This document shows positions 48,743-58,486 of a stretch of 64,000 nt of DNA, in pieces. The notes under the pieces were generated by a model. It was not told the origin of the DNA, did no database searches, and was given only the letters and a program-made list of their open reading frames with translations. Within the stretch, counting starts at the first letter, position 1; every line of letters starts with the position of its first letter. The translations under genes and the position numbers were made by a program. The stretch is taken from positions 806,001 through 870,000 of the forward strand of contig NZ_OX241534.1 of assembly GCF_945836005.1 (NCBI RefSeq), in the 5' to 3' direction. Source of the DNA: Candidatus Nitrosacidococcus sp. I8 (GTDB lineage: Bacteria; Pseudomonadota; Gammaproteobacteria; Nitrosococcales; Nitrosococcaceae).

Positions 48743-49858
48743 TTATTTATTAGAAGAACAAATAGATATTCTGCTAGCAGTAGCAGCAGCAAGTAAGGCT
48801 GATATTGCGGCTATAGATTTGGGTCCTGAATAAGTAAAAGAAAATTTAGTCTTACCTAAAATATTGGAGATTCTAAATTTGGTTCCGGCCACAAGTACAA
48901 TAGCACCTATACCTACACCTCCTAAAATATTCTTAACAATCATTGTCCCAGTGATTTTATTATCTCCTTTTAAAGCAGAATTTTCTGAATCAATGTTAAC
49001 GGTAGCACTTTCTAAGATATTATCGAAACACTCTTCTTCTGTCCCACCATTAAATGTTTTTAATAGATTATGATCACTACTCGTACCAGTGATCTTTATA
49101 AACTCTTCGTGTGCTCGGCACATCGCTAAATGGCTCTGGTAGAGATAAAAGAGTTGATTATTTTTAGCAGCTAATGCGAGATCAGGTTTACCTGGGTGAA
49201 CGCTCCAACTACCGTCATTTTTTAAGATTACAGTAGCTTCTCTAGTAGATCCAGAGCTAAAATCTTTAGTAGTGACTTTCTGGCTATTACTAGATACATT
49301 AGTCCAATCAGCCAAAACATTTTCACCAAAATTACCAGTGGCTATATAGAACTCAAGTTTTGGCACTAAGGTTCTAGTTTCGTTTGGTTCTGGAGACCAA
49401 GTCATACCGGCAAATCCAGATGAAGTTTTAATCCCAAAACTTTGACTACCATACCACCCATCTGCCTCATACTTATCCTTTTCGTAAGACAAAGTACTTA
49501 TGCCTACAGAATTTTTTTCGTTAGTGCTACCTGACTTGACTAAATCTGGTCCTCTATTAGGAGCATAGTATGTTGCTTGCCATTGTTCCCCTAACTCAAT
49601 ATTTCTAGGGGTTGATGAATCTATTCTAGTATTTAAGGCAACTGCTTTATTTGATGCACCAACCTCAAAACTATATTGGACAGGGATTGTAAAAGAATTT
49701 GTCGAATCTCCACTATTGCCTCTAATCGTCATCTGTGTGTTGCTGTTAGCATAAACCCTATTATCCCCTTCTAACTGCTCCGGGGGAGCTAGAAATAAAA
49801 AAAAGTCTTTTTCTACAGAACGATTATTTACAAGATATATTTTATATTCATCTGCCAT
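48743..49858 (-). CDS. Unknown protein, beta-rich with hydrophobic C-terminus
   Basis: The frame is open from 49951, but the ATG at 49858 (MADEYKIYLVNNRSVEKDF) starts a sensible beta-rich domain and leaves a purine-rich TTAGAGAA upstream, so I choose it (371 residues). The N-terminal 200 residues are rich in Ser, Asn, Thr and aromatic residues, with SFGIKTSSGFAGMTWSPEP near residue 140. The C-terminal part has two hydrophobic stretches, IVKNILGGVGIGAIVLVAG and SIAAISALLAAATAS. There is no signal peptide with the chosen start. I do not recognise the family; it stands alone between rlmJ and nth. Confidence 0.55.
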   Translation of the reverse strand: MADEYKIYLVNNRSVEKDFFLFLAPPEQLEGDNRVYANSNTQMTIRGNSGDSTNSFTIPVQYSFEVGASNKAVALNTRIDSSTPRNIELGEQWQATYYAPNRGPDLVKSGSTNEKNSVGISTLSYEKDKYEADGWYGSQSFGIKTSSGFAGMTWSPEPNETRTLVPKLEFYIATGNFGENVLADWTNVSSNSQKVTTKDFSSGSTREATVILKNDGSWSVHPGKPDLALAAKNNQLFYLYQSHLAMCRAHEEFIKITGTSSDHNLLKTFNGGTEEECFDNILESATVNIDSENSALKGDNKITGTMIVKNILGGVGIGAIVLVAGTKFRISNILGKTKFSFTYSGPKSIAAISALLAAATASRISICSSNK

Positions 49859-49951
49859 AATTATATTCTCTAATATTTCAAAGTAAGATGATTTACATAT
49901 TAAAAACAAATATGCATAGAGATATTCTATATCTATATAAGTTATTGTCAA

Positions 49952-50605
49952 TTAATTATTTGATATATATAGATTTTTATTTATATAATCATCACATAAA
50001 TCTTTAACCAAGCATGTTTGGCAATGAGGTTTTCGAGCGATACAAGTATAGCGACCATGAAGTAATAGCCAGTGATGAGCATAATATTTAAATTCATCTG
50101 GAATTACTTGTACTAAAATATCTTCCACTTCTCGAGGGGTTTTACCGGGGGCTAACCCTAGGCGATTGGAAACTCTAAAAATATGGGTATCTACCGCAAT
50201 AATGGGTTCTTTAAAGACGGTATTTAAAATTACATTTGCGGTTTTACGACCTACCCCTGATAGGGCTTCTAATTCTTTTCTATTGTTAGGGATTTCCCCT
50301 TGATGCTGATCTAAGAGGATTTGGCAGGTTTGTAAGATATTTCTAGTTTTATTGTGATAAAGATTAATGGTTTTTGTGTACTCTTTTAATCCTTCTTCCC
50401 CTAAATCAAGAAGGGCTTGAGGAGTATTGGCTACAGGAAAAAGTAGGGCAGTAGCTTTATTCACTCCTTTATCAGTAGCTTGGGCTGATAGGATCACTGC
50501 CACTAACAGTTCAAAAGGGGTTTGATAGTTTAGCTCTGTAGTAGGTTCTGGATTTGCAGCTTGAAATTGAGAAAATAGATGATGGATTTCTGCAGAGGTT
50601 TTCAT
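49952..50605 (-). CDS. nth: Endonuclease III
   Basis: Nth is a base-excision-repair glycosylase/AP lyase for oxidised pyrimidines. The 217 residues contain the helix-hairpin-helix LSGVGRKTANVILN with the catalytic Lys (about residue 121), the VDTHIFRVSNRLG stretch with the catalytic Asp (about 139), and the Fe-S cysteines CIARKPHCQTCLVKDLC near the C-terminus (C-X6-C-X2-C-X5-C). The rsx operon runs into it with 9 bases between rsxE and nth, as in other gammaproteobacteria. Confidence 0.96.
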   Translation of the reverse strand: MKTSAEIHHLFSQFQAANPEPTTELNYQTPFELLVAVILSAQATDKGVNKATALLFPVANTPQALLDLGEEGLKEYTKTINLYHNKTRNILQTCQILLDQHQGEIPNNRKELEALSGVGRKTANVILNTVFKEPIIAVDTHIFRVSNRLGLAPGKTPREVEDILVQVIPDEFKYYAHHWLLLHGRYTCIARKPHCQTCLVKDLCDDYINKNLYISNN

Positions 50606-50614
50606 ATTCTATCT

Positions 50615-51334
50615 CTATGAAACCCGATCTACAGAGGTTTGGATAGTTTGAGGTATGTTAGATGGACTTTGAGCTTTTAATTTTCTTTGAACAATCCAAT
50701 GATCCACGCTATTTTTTAATGCAACTAATAGTCCTAGCCCAATAAATGCTCCAGGTGGAAGGGCAGCTAGCAAGAACCCTCCATAATCCTTGGCAAGGGT
50801 AATTTTTAACTGGGTAGTCGCTGATCCAAAAAGTAGTTGAGCATCTGCAAAGAGAGTACCTTGGCTCACAATTTCCCGTAATCCACCAAGAAGCACTAAA
50901 ACTAAAGTAAATCCTAACCCCATAGTGATTCCATCTATGAGAGCAAAACCTACCTTTTGCTTAGAAGCAAAGGATTCTGCCCGGCCAATAATGGCACAGT
51001 TCGTTACAATTAATGGAATAAATATTCCTAAAATTCGATGTAACTCTGGAAAATAAGCATGCATGATCAGCTCTACTATGGTAACTACTGATGCAATAAT
51101 CAGCACAAAAATAGGGAGTCTAATTTCATTAGGAATCCAATGGCGTAGGACAGAAATTAAAAGATTAGAAACGATCAAGGTAAATAGGGTGGCTAGCCCT
51201 AATCCTAAACTATTGACCACCGTAGCGGATACTGCTAGCAGAGGGCATAAACCAAGAAGTTGTTTTAAAGCCACATTACTACTCCATAGCCCTTCTTGGC
51301 TAATTTGACAACACTGGCGAATGGGAAATGGCAT
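50615..51334 (-). CDS. rsxE: Electron transport complex subunit RsxE
   Basis: RsxE is an inner-membrane subunit of the Rsx/Rnf complex, which couples electron flow between NADH and ferredoxin to ion movement and keeps SoxR reduced. The 239 residues contain six hydrophobic helices, with QLLGLCPLLAVSATVVNSLG near residue 24 and IVTNCAIIGRAESFASK near 107. The gene starts at the stop codon of rsxG. Confidence 0.94.
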   Translation of the reverse strand: MPFPIRQCCQISQEGLWSSNVALKQLLGLCPLLAVSATVVNSLGLGLATLFTLIVSNLLISVLRHWIPNEIRLPIFVLIIASVVTIVELIMHAYFPELHRILGIFIPLIVTNCAIIGRAESFASKQKVGFALIDGITMGLGFTLVLVLLGGLREIVSQGTLFADAQLLFGSATTQLKITLAKDYGGFLLAALPPGAFIGLGLLVALKNSVDHWIVQRKLKAQSPSNIPQTIQTSVDRVS

Positions 51335-51987
51335 TATTCCTCCAAAGGGGTAGTAAAAATATCTTGTTGGTGTAAGTCAAAATACTCAAGACAGCGATAC
51401 ACTGCTTGAACAATTGCTCTTGGGGTAATGGTGGCCCCAGTGAATTGATCAAAATCTCCTCCGTCTTTTTTCACTGCCCAACGATCTGGACTAGGATAGC
51501 TAAAGGAGTGATTATTAAAGCTTAAAACCCAAGGTGATTTTTCTAGTTCAATTTTATCCCCTAAACCAGGGGTTTCATGATGATCTATCACTCTTACTCC
51601 AGTTATCATCCCTTGATGATTGATACCTACTAATAGTCGAATAGCTCCATTATAGCCATTGGGGGCAATGGGGGTAAAAACAGCAGCAATAGGCAGGTTG
51701 TCTTGACGGGCACGGTAAACAGTCACAAGTTGTTTAGATCCCAATAATTCCGGATCAAACACTTGAATTTTATCTTCTAAAATCGAATTATTATAGGAAT
51801 ATGGAGCAAGCACCGATTCAATTTGCTGTTGGAGCATGGCTTGATCATTAGCCGCAATTTTTTCTTGAGTTAGTAGGGAAGTCATAGCAATAAGACTGAC
51901 TCCAATAGCAGTAAATAGGCTAAGTATAACCCCAGTACGTAGCATATTATTTATGACCGAAAGCTCGAGGCTGGGTATATTGATCAA
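51334..51987 (-). CDS. rsxG: Electron transport complex subunit RsxG
   Basis: RsxG is the periplasmic FMN-binding subunit of the Rsx complex, anchored by one N-terminal helix (about residues 15-36). The FMN is attached to a Thr in the conserved SGAT-type motif, here FDQFTGATITPRAI near residue 178. VIDHHETPGLGDKIE precedes it. The 217-residue length is usual. Its start overlaps the rsxD stop region by about 40 bases. Confidence 0.93.
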   Translation of the reverse strand: MINIPSLELSVINNMLRTGVILSLFTAIGVSLIAMTSLLTQEKIAANDQAMLQQQIESVLAPYSYNNSILEDKIQVFDPELLGSKQLVTVYRARQDNLPIAAVFTPIAPNGYNGAIRLLVGINHQGMITGVRVIDHHETPGLGDKIELEKSPWVLSFNNHSFSYPSPDRWAVKKDGGDFDQFTGATITPRAIVQAVYRCLEYFDLHQQDIFTTPLEE

Positions 51988-52942
51988 TAATGGGCACAGT
52001 CATATTCATTAGTAATACCGCAAAGGCAATACCGTCTGGATAACCACCCCAAGTACGAATTATATAAGTAAGACACCCAATCCCTATGCCATAAATTAAT
52101 CGGCCTTTAGGGGAAGCAGGGCCTGTTACTGGATCAGTGGCAATAAAAAAAGCACCAAGCAACGTGCCACCATTCATTACATGAAACAGTACGGTAGGAT
52201 AATGATCAGGAGTCAAGAAATGGATAACTGCACTAAATAAAGTTAAACTGGCAATAAATCCAGCAGGAATCTGCCAATAAATTACTTTTTTATAAAGTAA
52301 CCATAGTCCACCTAAAAGAAAGCTTAAATTTAATTGCCACCAGCCTTCGCTTGACTCTTGAATTTCTGAGAGTATTTTTCCCTGATTTAATTGGGTTTTG
52401 GTTTGATCTAAAATCGTGGCACTAGAAAAAGAATCAACCCCCAGATTTTGGTGAGTTATTCCATAGAATACTAAGTTTAAGCTTTCGTGAAAATTTAATT
52501 CTTGATGAGGAAGCAACCATTGAGTCATTTCTAAAGGGAAAGAAATCAACAATAATACGTAACCTACCATGGCTGGATTAAAAGGATTGTAGCCTAATCC
52601 CCCATAGAGATGCTTAGCAAAGATAAGGGCAAAGCTAGTGCCAATGAGAGGCAGCCACCAAGGGACTAGAGGAGGAAGAGAAAAAGCTAATAAAACACTG
52701 GTGACTAAGGCACTGCCATCTAATAGAAAATTGCTTAAAGGCTGTTTTCTGACGAGCAACATTAGCCCTTCAACCATTAATCCAGTAACACCGGCTAAAA
52801 TGATATTAATGAGGATTCCATAGCCGAAATACCATACATAGACAAGGAGTGCAGGAAGTAATCCATAAATGACTTGATACATTATTTGAGAGACACGGCT
52901 ACCCCCATAGATATAGGGAGCAGGGTTTTTAGAGAATCTCAT
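51947..52942 (-). CDS. rsxD: Electron transport complex subunit RsxD
   Basis: RsxD is a polytopic subunit that carries a covalently linked FMN. The 331 residues hold about nine helices, FAKHLYGGLGYNPFNPAMVGY near residue 108 and the FMN-attachment region LDGSALVTSVLLAFSLPP near residue 75, followed by IATDPVTGPASPKGRLIYG near 271. The gene overlaps the start of rsxG by 41 bases, a tight operon arrangement. Confidence 0.93.
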   Translation of the reverse strand: MRFSKNPAPYIYGGSRVSQIMYQVIYGLLPALLVYVWYFGYGILINIILAGVTGLMVEGLMLLVRKQPLSNFLLDGSALVTSVLLAFSLPPLVPWWLPLIGTSFALIFAKHLYGGLGYNPFNPAMVGYVLLLISFPLEMTQWLLPHQELNFHESLNLVFYGITHQNLGVDSFSSATILDQTKTQLNQGKILSEIQESSEGWWQLNLSFLLGGLWLLYKKVIYWQIPAGFIASLTLFSAVIHFLTPDHYPTVLFHVMNGGTLLGAFFIATDPVTGPASPKGRLIYGIGIGCLTYIIRTWGGYPDGIAFAVLLMNMTVPIIDQYTQPRAFGHK

Positions 52943-52953
52943 AACAGAATAAA

Positions 52954-54450
52954 TTAAGAGGAGTCTTTTTTCTTAGCTTTTGCCCGTGCAATGGCAGCTT
53001 GAATCGCCGCTTTTTTATCTTCCGTTGAAGTGGCTATTTTTTTAGCTTGTTGTCGTGTTTGCCATTCTTGTTGCTCTCGATCTAATCGCTGTTGGCGAAA
53101 TTCGTATCGTTCTTTTGCCTTATCAGCAGTTGCCTTTTCTTGTACTTGTAAATACACCTCACTTTTTGCTTGGCGGTAATATTGAACAAGAGGAATATGG
53201 CTAGGACAGACATAGGCACAGTTACCACATTCAATGCAGTCAAATAGATGGTGCTCTTGAGCTTTAGTTAAATCTTTAGCTTTAACGTACCAATAAAGTT
53301 GTTGCGGAAGAAGCTGAGATGGGCAGACCTCTACACAGGCACCACAGCGAATACAGGGTAATTCGGGTAGTTGTTTTTGTTCAGGAATTCCAACAATGAT
53401 ACATTGGGTGGTTTTAGTAATAGGCAAATCAATATCATCAATAATAAATCCCATCATAGGACCGCCAATAATTAAACGATTAGCTTGAGTTAAATCTACA
53501 TTAACCTGATTTAATACCTGAGAAATAGGGGTGCCTATCAATACCTCCATATTTTGTGGCTGATCAATCCCAATACCTGTAACGGTAACGATTCTGGAGA
53601 TCAGCGGTTTTCCCTTGTAGATAGCTTGATATACGGCTGCAGCCGTACTCACATTATGGCAAATGACCCCTATATCTTGAGGTAACTTACCACTTGGTAC
53701 TTCTTTACCTGTTAGGGTTTTAATAAGCTGTTTTTCTCCTCCAACAGGATAATAGCTGGGTACTTTAATAATTTTAATTTCAGGAGGAACTGTTGCTTTT
53801 AAAGCATGGTGGGCTTCAGGCTTATTATCTTCTATTCCTATGATGCACTGTTGTGCTTTAAGAATATAAGCCATAATGTTAAGTCCTTCAAGAATTTCAC
53901 TCGCTCGCTCTTGCATCAGAGCATCATCACAACAAATATAAGGCTCGCATTCTGCTCCGTTCAAAATAAGAGTATTTACTGGTATGTTTAAAGCAAGTTT
54001 CCTATGGGTAGGAAATCCAGCCCCTCCTAGTCCAGAAATACCTGCTTGTTCAATTAGTTGGAGTAATTTTTCTGGACTCTGTTGATAAGAATCTTCAGTT
54101 TGCTGAATATCTATCCACTTTTCCTCCCCATCAGTTTCGATTTGAATACAAGGAACATGAATTCCTGCCTGATGGGGAATAGGAAAGGGCTTAATGTTTA
54201 CTATTTTTCCTGAGCTAGAAGCATGAACAGATACCCCATCTTTGCCTTGGGGTTGAGCAATAATTTGCCCTTTCAGTACAGATTCACCAACAGACACTAC
54301 AGGATCAGCAGGTTGGTTTTTATATTGAGATAAAGAAATAGTTAAATACTGAGGTAGCGTGGATTGAATAATAGGTACTTTAGCGGTTTCTTCTTTAAAG
54401 CTGGGCAGTTTGATTCCACCAAAAAATGACCAAAGAGAAGATATTGTCAT
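52954..54450 (-). CDS. rsxC: Electron transport complex subunit RsxC
   Basis: RsxC is the NADH- and FMN-binding peripheral subunit. The 498 residues include GGIKLPSFKEET near the start, GISGLGGAGFPTHRKL (about 133-148) and two 4Fe-4S motifs, CIRCGACVEVCPSQ (about 377) and CIECGNCAYVCPSH (about 416). The long Ala/Lys-rich C-terminal repeats found in enteric RsxC are reduced here to a short charged tail. It lies 5 bases after rsxB. Confidence 0.94.
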   Translation of the reverse strand: MTISSLWSFFGGIKLPSFKEETAKVPIIQSTLPQYLTISLSQYKNQPADPVVSVGESVLKGQIIAQPQGKDGVSVHASSSGKIVNIKPFPIPHQAGIHVPCIQIETDGEEKWIDIQQTEDSYQQSPEKLLQLIEQAGISGLGGAGFPTHRKLALNIPVNTLILNGAECEPYICCDDALMQERASEILEGLNIMAYILKAQQCIIGIEDNKPEAHHALKATVPPEIKIIKVPSYYPVGGEKQLIKTLTGKEVPSGKLPQDIGVICHNVSTAAAVYQAIYKGKPLISRIVTVTGIGIDQPQNMEVLIGTPISQVLNQVNVDLTQANRLIIGGPMMGFIIDDIDLPITKTTQCIIVGIPEQKQLPELPCIRCGACVEVCPSQLLPQQLYWYVKAKDLTKAQEHHLFDCIECGNCAYVCPSHIPLVQYYRQAKSEVYLQVQEKATADKAKERYEFRQQRLDREQQEWQTRQQAKKIATSTEDKKAAIQAAIARAKAKKKDSS

Positions 54451-54455
54451 GAAAA

Positions 54456-54977
54456 TTAAATAGTTCTAGGAATATCTTGGCGATTATTTTCTAAAGAAAT
54501 CATTTCAATGCAATCTACCGGACAAGGGGTAACACAGAGCTCACAGCCCGTACATTCCTCTGGTATCACTACATGAAGATATCTAGGGGCACCAATAATG
54601 GCATCTACTGGGCAAGCTTGAATACATAAGGTACAGCCAATACATTGATTAGGGTTAATTACTGCTAAGGATTTAGGCTTTTGTACTAAATTTGAGTCTA
54701 AGGGGTTAACTTCTCGATCAAGTAATTGGGCTAAGGCTTTAATCGTAGTTTCTCCCCCGGGGGGGCAAAGATTAATCTCCGCTTCTCCTTGGGCAATCGC
54801 TTGGGCATAGGGGCGACATCCGGGATAACCGCATTGGGCACATTGGGTTTGAGGTAGCAATGCTTCAATTTTGGTAACTATGGAATCTTCTTTTGGTGCA
54901 AGGCGAGTGTGGGCATAACCTAGTACCAGACCACAAAAAAGAGCTAACAGGGATAGAGCAAAGATCCCAAGGAGCAT
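54456..54977 (-). CDS. rsxB: Electron transport complex subunit RsxB
   Basis: RsxB is the multi-cluster iron-sulfur subunit. An upstream open frame reaches 55220, but the ATG at 54977 ([16 protein letters not shown]) gives the normal membrane-anchored 173-residue protein, so I use it. The CAQCGYPGCRPYA cluster motif lies near residue 50, with CIGCTLCIQACPVD and CTGCELCVTPCPVD further on (about 112 and 142). The start overlaps the rsxA stop by one base (TAATG), which indicates translational coupling. Confidence 0.94.
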   Translation of the reverse strand: MLLGIFALSLLALFCGLVLGYAHTRLAPKEDSIVTKIEALLPQTQCAQCGYPGCRPYAQAIAQGEAEINLCPPGGETTIKALAQLLDREVNPLDSNLVQKPKSLAVINPNQCIGCTLCIQACPVDAIIGAPRYLHVVIPEECTGCELCVTPCPVDCIEMISLENNRQDIPRTI

Positions 54978-55564
54978 TACCCTTTTACTAAACCAGTAAA
55001 TCCCATAAATACCATAGACATGATCCCTGCTGTAATTAAACCAATGGGAGATCCTTGAAAAGGACGAGGTACTAGTCCTGCCGCAATTCTTTCTCGCATA
55101 GCTGTAAAGAGAATAAGCACTAAGGAAAATCCTATGGCTGCCCCAAAACCATAAACTCCGGATTCTACTAATCCATGACTTTCTTGCACATTGAGTAAGG
55201 CAACCCCTAAGACAGCGCAATTGGTGGTAATTAAGGGTAAAAAGATACCAAGAGTTCGATACAGTAGAGGACTGATTCTTCTTAATAGAATTTCAGTAAA
55301 TTGCACCACAAAAGCAATGACAAAAATAAAAGTAAGGGTGCGTAAATACTCAATTTTTAAAGGTTGTAGTAGGTAGGTATCAATTAGGTAACTGCTCATA
55401 GCAGATAGGGTTAACACAAAAGTGGTAGCTAGCCCCATCCCTAGGGCGGTTTCTAGTTTTCGAGATACCCCCATAAAAGGGCATAACCCTAAAAATCTAC
55501 TCAATACAAAATTATTAACAAAAATAGTACTGATTAAAATAAAACCATAGGAGTGATCCATCAT
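54977..55564 (-). CDS. rsxA: Electron transport complex subunit RsxA
   Basis: RsxA is a six-helix inner-membrane subunit. The frame is open upstream to 55660, but the ATG at 55564 ([19 protein letters not shown]) matches the family start and leaves the upstream methyltransferase gene clear, so I use it (195 residues). It shows [30 protein letters not shown] (quoted in part: [11 protein letters not shown]) and [14 protein letters not shown]. It is the first gene of rsxABCDGE. Confidence 0.93.
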   Translation of the reverse strand: MMDHSYGFILISTIFVNNFVLSRFLGLCPFMGVSRKLETALGMGLATTFVLTLSAMSSYLIDTYLLQPLKIEYLRTLTFIFVIAFVVQFTEILLRRISPLLYRTLGIFLPLITTNCAVLGVALLNVQESHGLVESGVYGFGAAIGFSLVLILFTAMRERIAAGLVPRPFQGSPIGLITAGIMSMVFMGFTGLVKG

Positions 55565-55574
55565 TTTTTTACAT

Positions 55575-56301
55575 TTATATATTCTTTTTGAAAATAAAGA
55601 ATATCTGAGAGTTGAGCCACCATGGTAGTTGTGGGAATGGGGAATAATGCATAGATTCAATTTGGTATTGCCTGCTAATATATTTTTTTAATTCTCTGAA
55701 ATCAAACCCTTTATGAGTAGGTTTTGGATTTGAAGGTCTATCAATAGTAAGACCGAATAATGATTTCAAAAATTCAAAAAAACTATACTCAAATTTTCTA
55801 AACAAAAATATTCGATTTAGTACTTTAGGTAAAAGTGATAATCCATACATGATAGGTACTGAAATTATTAAGATACCATTATCTTGAAGCACTCTATTTG
55901 ATTCTTTAATAAAGCTCTCTAGCTCATATGAATAGAGGTGTTCGCAAACTTCAAATGCAGTAACTATGTTTTGGCTTTTATTGGATAATTCATCAAATGT
56001 ACTAATAAACGTTATTCCACCTAGCTTACTCTCCCTAAGTTTCATGTATGGTTCAATAGCATAGCAATTAAGATCAGGATATTTTTTATATAGTAACTTT
56101 AAAAAATATCCTGTACCTGCACCAAAATCAGTAATATTTCCTAAGAGCTTGGAGCTTGGAGCTTGGAGCTTGGAGCTTGGAGCTTGGAGCGTATTTTAAA
56201 GTAAGCTGTAAGGAATTTTTAATTCGCATACGATGGGTAAACCTAGCAATTAAATTAGGACTATCTATAGTTTGCTTGTTGTAAGGAACTGTCTTATTCA
56301 T
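55575..56301 (-). pseudogene. SAM-dependent methyltransferase interrupted by a heptamer repeat
   Basis: The gene starts at the ATG at 56301 (MNKTVPYNKQTIDSPNLIA) and reads to a GCTCCAA repeat at 56149-56190. Six units put the downstream frame out of register, and the first frame ends within seven codons. Past the repeat the other frame gives ITDFGAGTGYFLKLL (SAM motif I), then FEVCEHLYSYELES and a long C-terminal region ending at 55575. Two, five or eight units would give one continuous protein of about 235-250 residues. No other lesion is visible. It resembles class I methyltransferases seen in glycan and lipid loci. It follows metG by 37 bases. Confidence 0.85.
56149..56190 (-). repeat. Heptamer repeat in a methyltransferase gene (six units)
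   Basis: TTGGAGC on the plus strand (GCTCCAA in the coding sense) occurs six times without interruption. It lies about 37 codons into the gene, between the N-terminal segment and SAM motif I. Losing one unit or gaining two restores the frame. Confidence 0.95.
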
Positions 56302-56338
56302 TATGATTATGATTTCTTATTAAGTTATAGATATAGAG

Positions 56339-58471
56339 TTATTTTACTTGCATCCCCGGGGTTGCCCCTTCATCAGGGGTTAATAGAAAAATGTCCTTTC
56401 CCCCAGGACCAGCGGCGAGTATCATACCCTCTGAATTGCCAAAGCGCATTTTTCGAGGAGCTAAATTAGCCACCATCACCGTCAACCGTCCAATAAGCTG
56501 CTCTGGCTCATAAGCTGATTTGATTCCTGCAAATACTTGCCGTTTTTCTCCACCCAAGTCTAATTCTAAGCGTAAGAGTTTTTCTGCACCTTCTACGTGG
56601 GTAGCATTGATGATTTTAGCAACTCGGAGATCAATTTTTGCAAAATCTTCATAAGAAACCACCTCACTAATTGGATTCTCAGTCAGTGTGTTTTTATCTT
56701 TGGAGGAGTTAGGTATAGGAAGCGATTCAGTAGGTTTTTGAACAGCAATGCTTTCTTGGTTTGTATTATCAATAATAGAATTTTGGTTAGCTATATTAGA
56801 GTGATGAGTAAGGCGATAATGAAGTTTATAGTGCTCCTGAGTATTTGCCATAATTGCATCTATTTTCCCTGAATCTATTCGTACCATTAAGGGCTTAAAA
56901 TCATGGATAGTATGCTTAAGTAGCGGGGTATGGACATCATTCCAAACTAAAGGAGGGATATTTAGAAAATTTCTTGCTTTTTTAACCGTAGTAGGTAATA
57001 CAGGATCTAGATAAATCATGATCTGACGAAATAGATTAAGCCCTAATGTGCATATTTCTTCTACCTCTTTAGCCTTATCTTTATCTTTAATTAATACCCA
57101 AGGCTGCTTTTCATCAATATAGCGGTTTGCCTTATCAGCAAGTATCATAATTTCTCGCATCGCTGCATTATATTCTCGAGCCTCGTAGAGTTGTGCTATT
57201 TTTTCTTCAACTGCAGCAAATTCTTTAAATAGAAACTCATTAGGTAAACGATCAGAGAGCTGATAATTAAAGTGTTTATTAATGAACCCTGCACAACGGC
57301 TAGCAATGTTGACTACCTTACCTACTAAATCAGCATTTACTTTAGCAATAAAATCATCAAAATTTAAATCTAAATCTTCAATGCTACTATTGAGCTTAGA
57401 GGCAAAATAATAGCGTAAATATTCTGGGTTTAGATGATGTAAGTAGGTTCGAGCTGTGATAAAGGTGCCTCTGGATTTAGACATCTTTTTACCATTAATA
57501 GTTAAAAACCCATGGGCAAAAATCCCAGTAGGTAGACGAAATTTCGCTCCATGAAGCATGGCAGGCCAGAATAGAGCATGAAAATATAAAATATCTTTAC
57601 CAATAAAATGGTAGAGCTCTGCTCTGCTCTCTAATTCCATAAAAGAATCAAAACTAAGCTCTTGCCGATCGCATAGCTGTTTGAGGCTTGCTAAGTAACC
57701 AATAGGAGCATCTAGCCATACATAAAAATATTTTCTTATTGTATCAGGGATAGCAAAGCCAAAATAAGGTGCGTCTCGAGAAATATCCCAGTCTTCTAAC
57801 CCTGTTTTAAACCATTCATTGAGTTTATTAACTGCCTCTGGTTGGAAATTTTTGTTCTCTTCTATCCATCTTTTTAGGAAAGACTCAAAGTGGCTGAGCT
57901 TAAAAAAATAATGCTCAGATTCCCGGGTAACTGGTGTAGTCCCAGAAATTACAGATTTGGGATCAATAAGATCGGTTGGTGAATAAGTCGCACCACAAAC
58001 CTCACAGCTATCTCCATATTGATCAAGAGCATGGCAGCGAGGACAAGTCCCTCGAATAAATCGATCAGGGAGAAAGAGCTGTTTTTCCTCGTCATAAGCT
58101 TGTTTAATAATGCGTGTAGTAATATGCCCCTTATCTCGATTACTTAAATAAATTTGCTCAGAGAGAGCTTTATTTTCAGGAGAGTGGGTACTAGCGTAGG
58201 TATCAAAGCTAATGGCAAATTCAGCAAAATCTGCTTGATGCTCTGCACTATAGCGGCGAATTAGAGCCTCTGGAGTAATTCCTTCATTTTGTGCCCGCAG
58301 CATAATCGGTGTACCATGGGCATCATCGGCACAAACATAATAACATTGATGCCCCCGCATTCGTTGGAATCGAACCCAAATATCAGTTTGGATATACTCA
58401 ACTAAGTGACCTAAATGAATAGAACCATTGGCATAGGGAAGTGCACTAGTGACAAGTATTTTACGGGACAT
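56339..58471 (-). CDS. metG: Methionyl-tRNA synthetase
   Basis: MetG charges tRNA(Met). The class I HIGH motif is [19 protein letters not shown] (residues 10-28), the zinc-knuckle cysteines are [19 protein letters not shown] (about 143-161) and the KMSKSRG loop lies near residue 332. A C-terminal tRNA-binding OB domain begins near residue 610 ([20 protein letters not shown]), so this is the dimeric type. A low-complexity linker lies around residues 560-600. Length 710 residues. Confidence 0.97.
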   Translation of the reverse strand: MSRKILVTSALPYANGSIHLGHLVEYIQTDIWVRFQRMRGHQCYYVCADDAHGTPIMLRAQNEGITPEALIRRYSAEHQADFAEFAISFDTYASTHSPENKALSEQIYLSNRDKGHITTRIIKQAYDEEKQLFLPDRFIRGTCPRCHALDQYGDSCEVCGATYSPTDLIDPKSVISGTTPVTRESEHYFFKLSHFESFLKRWIEENKNFQPEAVNKLNEWFKTGLEDWDISRDAPYFGFAIPDTIRKYFYVWLDAPIGYLASLKQLCDRQELSFDSFMELESRAELYHFIGKDILYFHALFWPAMLHGAKFRLPTGIFAHGFLTINGKKMSKSRGTFITARTYLHHLNPEYLRYYFASKLNSSIEDLDLNFDDFIAKVNADLVGKVVNIASRCAGFINKHFNYQLSDRLPNEFLFKEFAAVEEKIAQLYEAREYNAAMREIMILADKANRYIDEKQPWVLIKDKDKAKEVEEICTLGLNLFRQIMIYLDPVLPTTVKKARNFLNIPPLVWNDVHTPLLKHTIHDFKPLMVRIDSGKIDAIMANTQEHYKLHYRLTHHSNIANQNSIIDNTNQESIAVQKPTESLPIPNSSKDKNTLTENPISEVVSYEDFAKIDLRVAKIINATHVEGAEKLLRLELDLGGEKRQVFAGIKSAYEPEQLIGRLTVMVANLAPRKMRFGNSEGMILAAGPGGKDIFLLTPDEGATPGMQVK

Positions 58472-58486
58472 ATTAGATTCACCAAT

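Noticed and set aside
54978-55220. Long N-terminal extension of RsxB
   Set aside because: This open stretch is the shadow of rsxA in another frame. The ATG at 54977 gives the normal protein.
56149-56190. Tandem units as a CRISPR array
   Set aside because: The units are 7 bases with no spacers, and they lie inside a reading frame. They are simple sequence repeats.
58361-58378. TTGGAATCGAACCC resembling a tRNA T-loop
   Set aside because: It lies inside the conserved N-terminal part of metG, with no cloverleaf around it.
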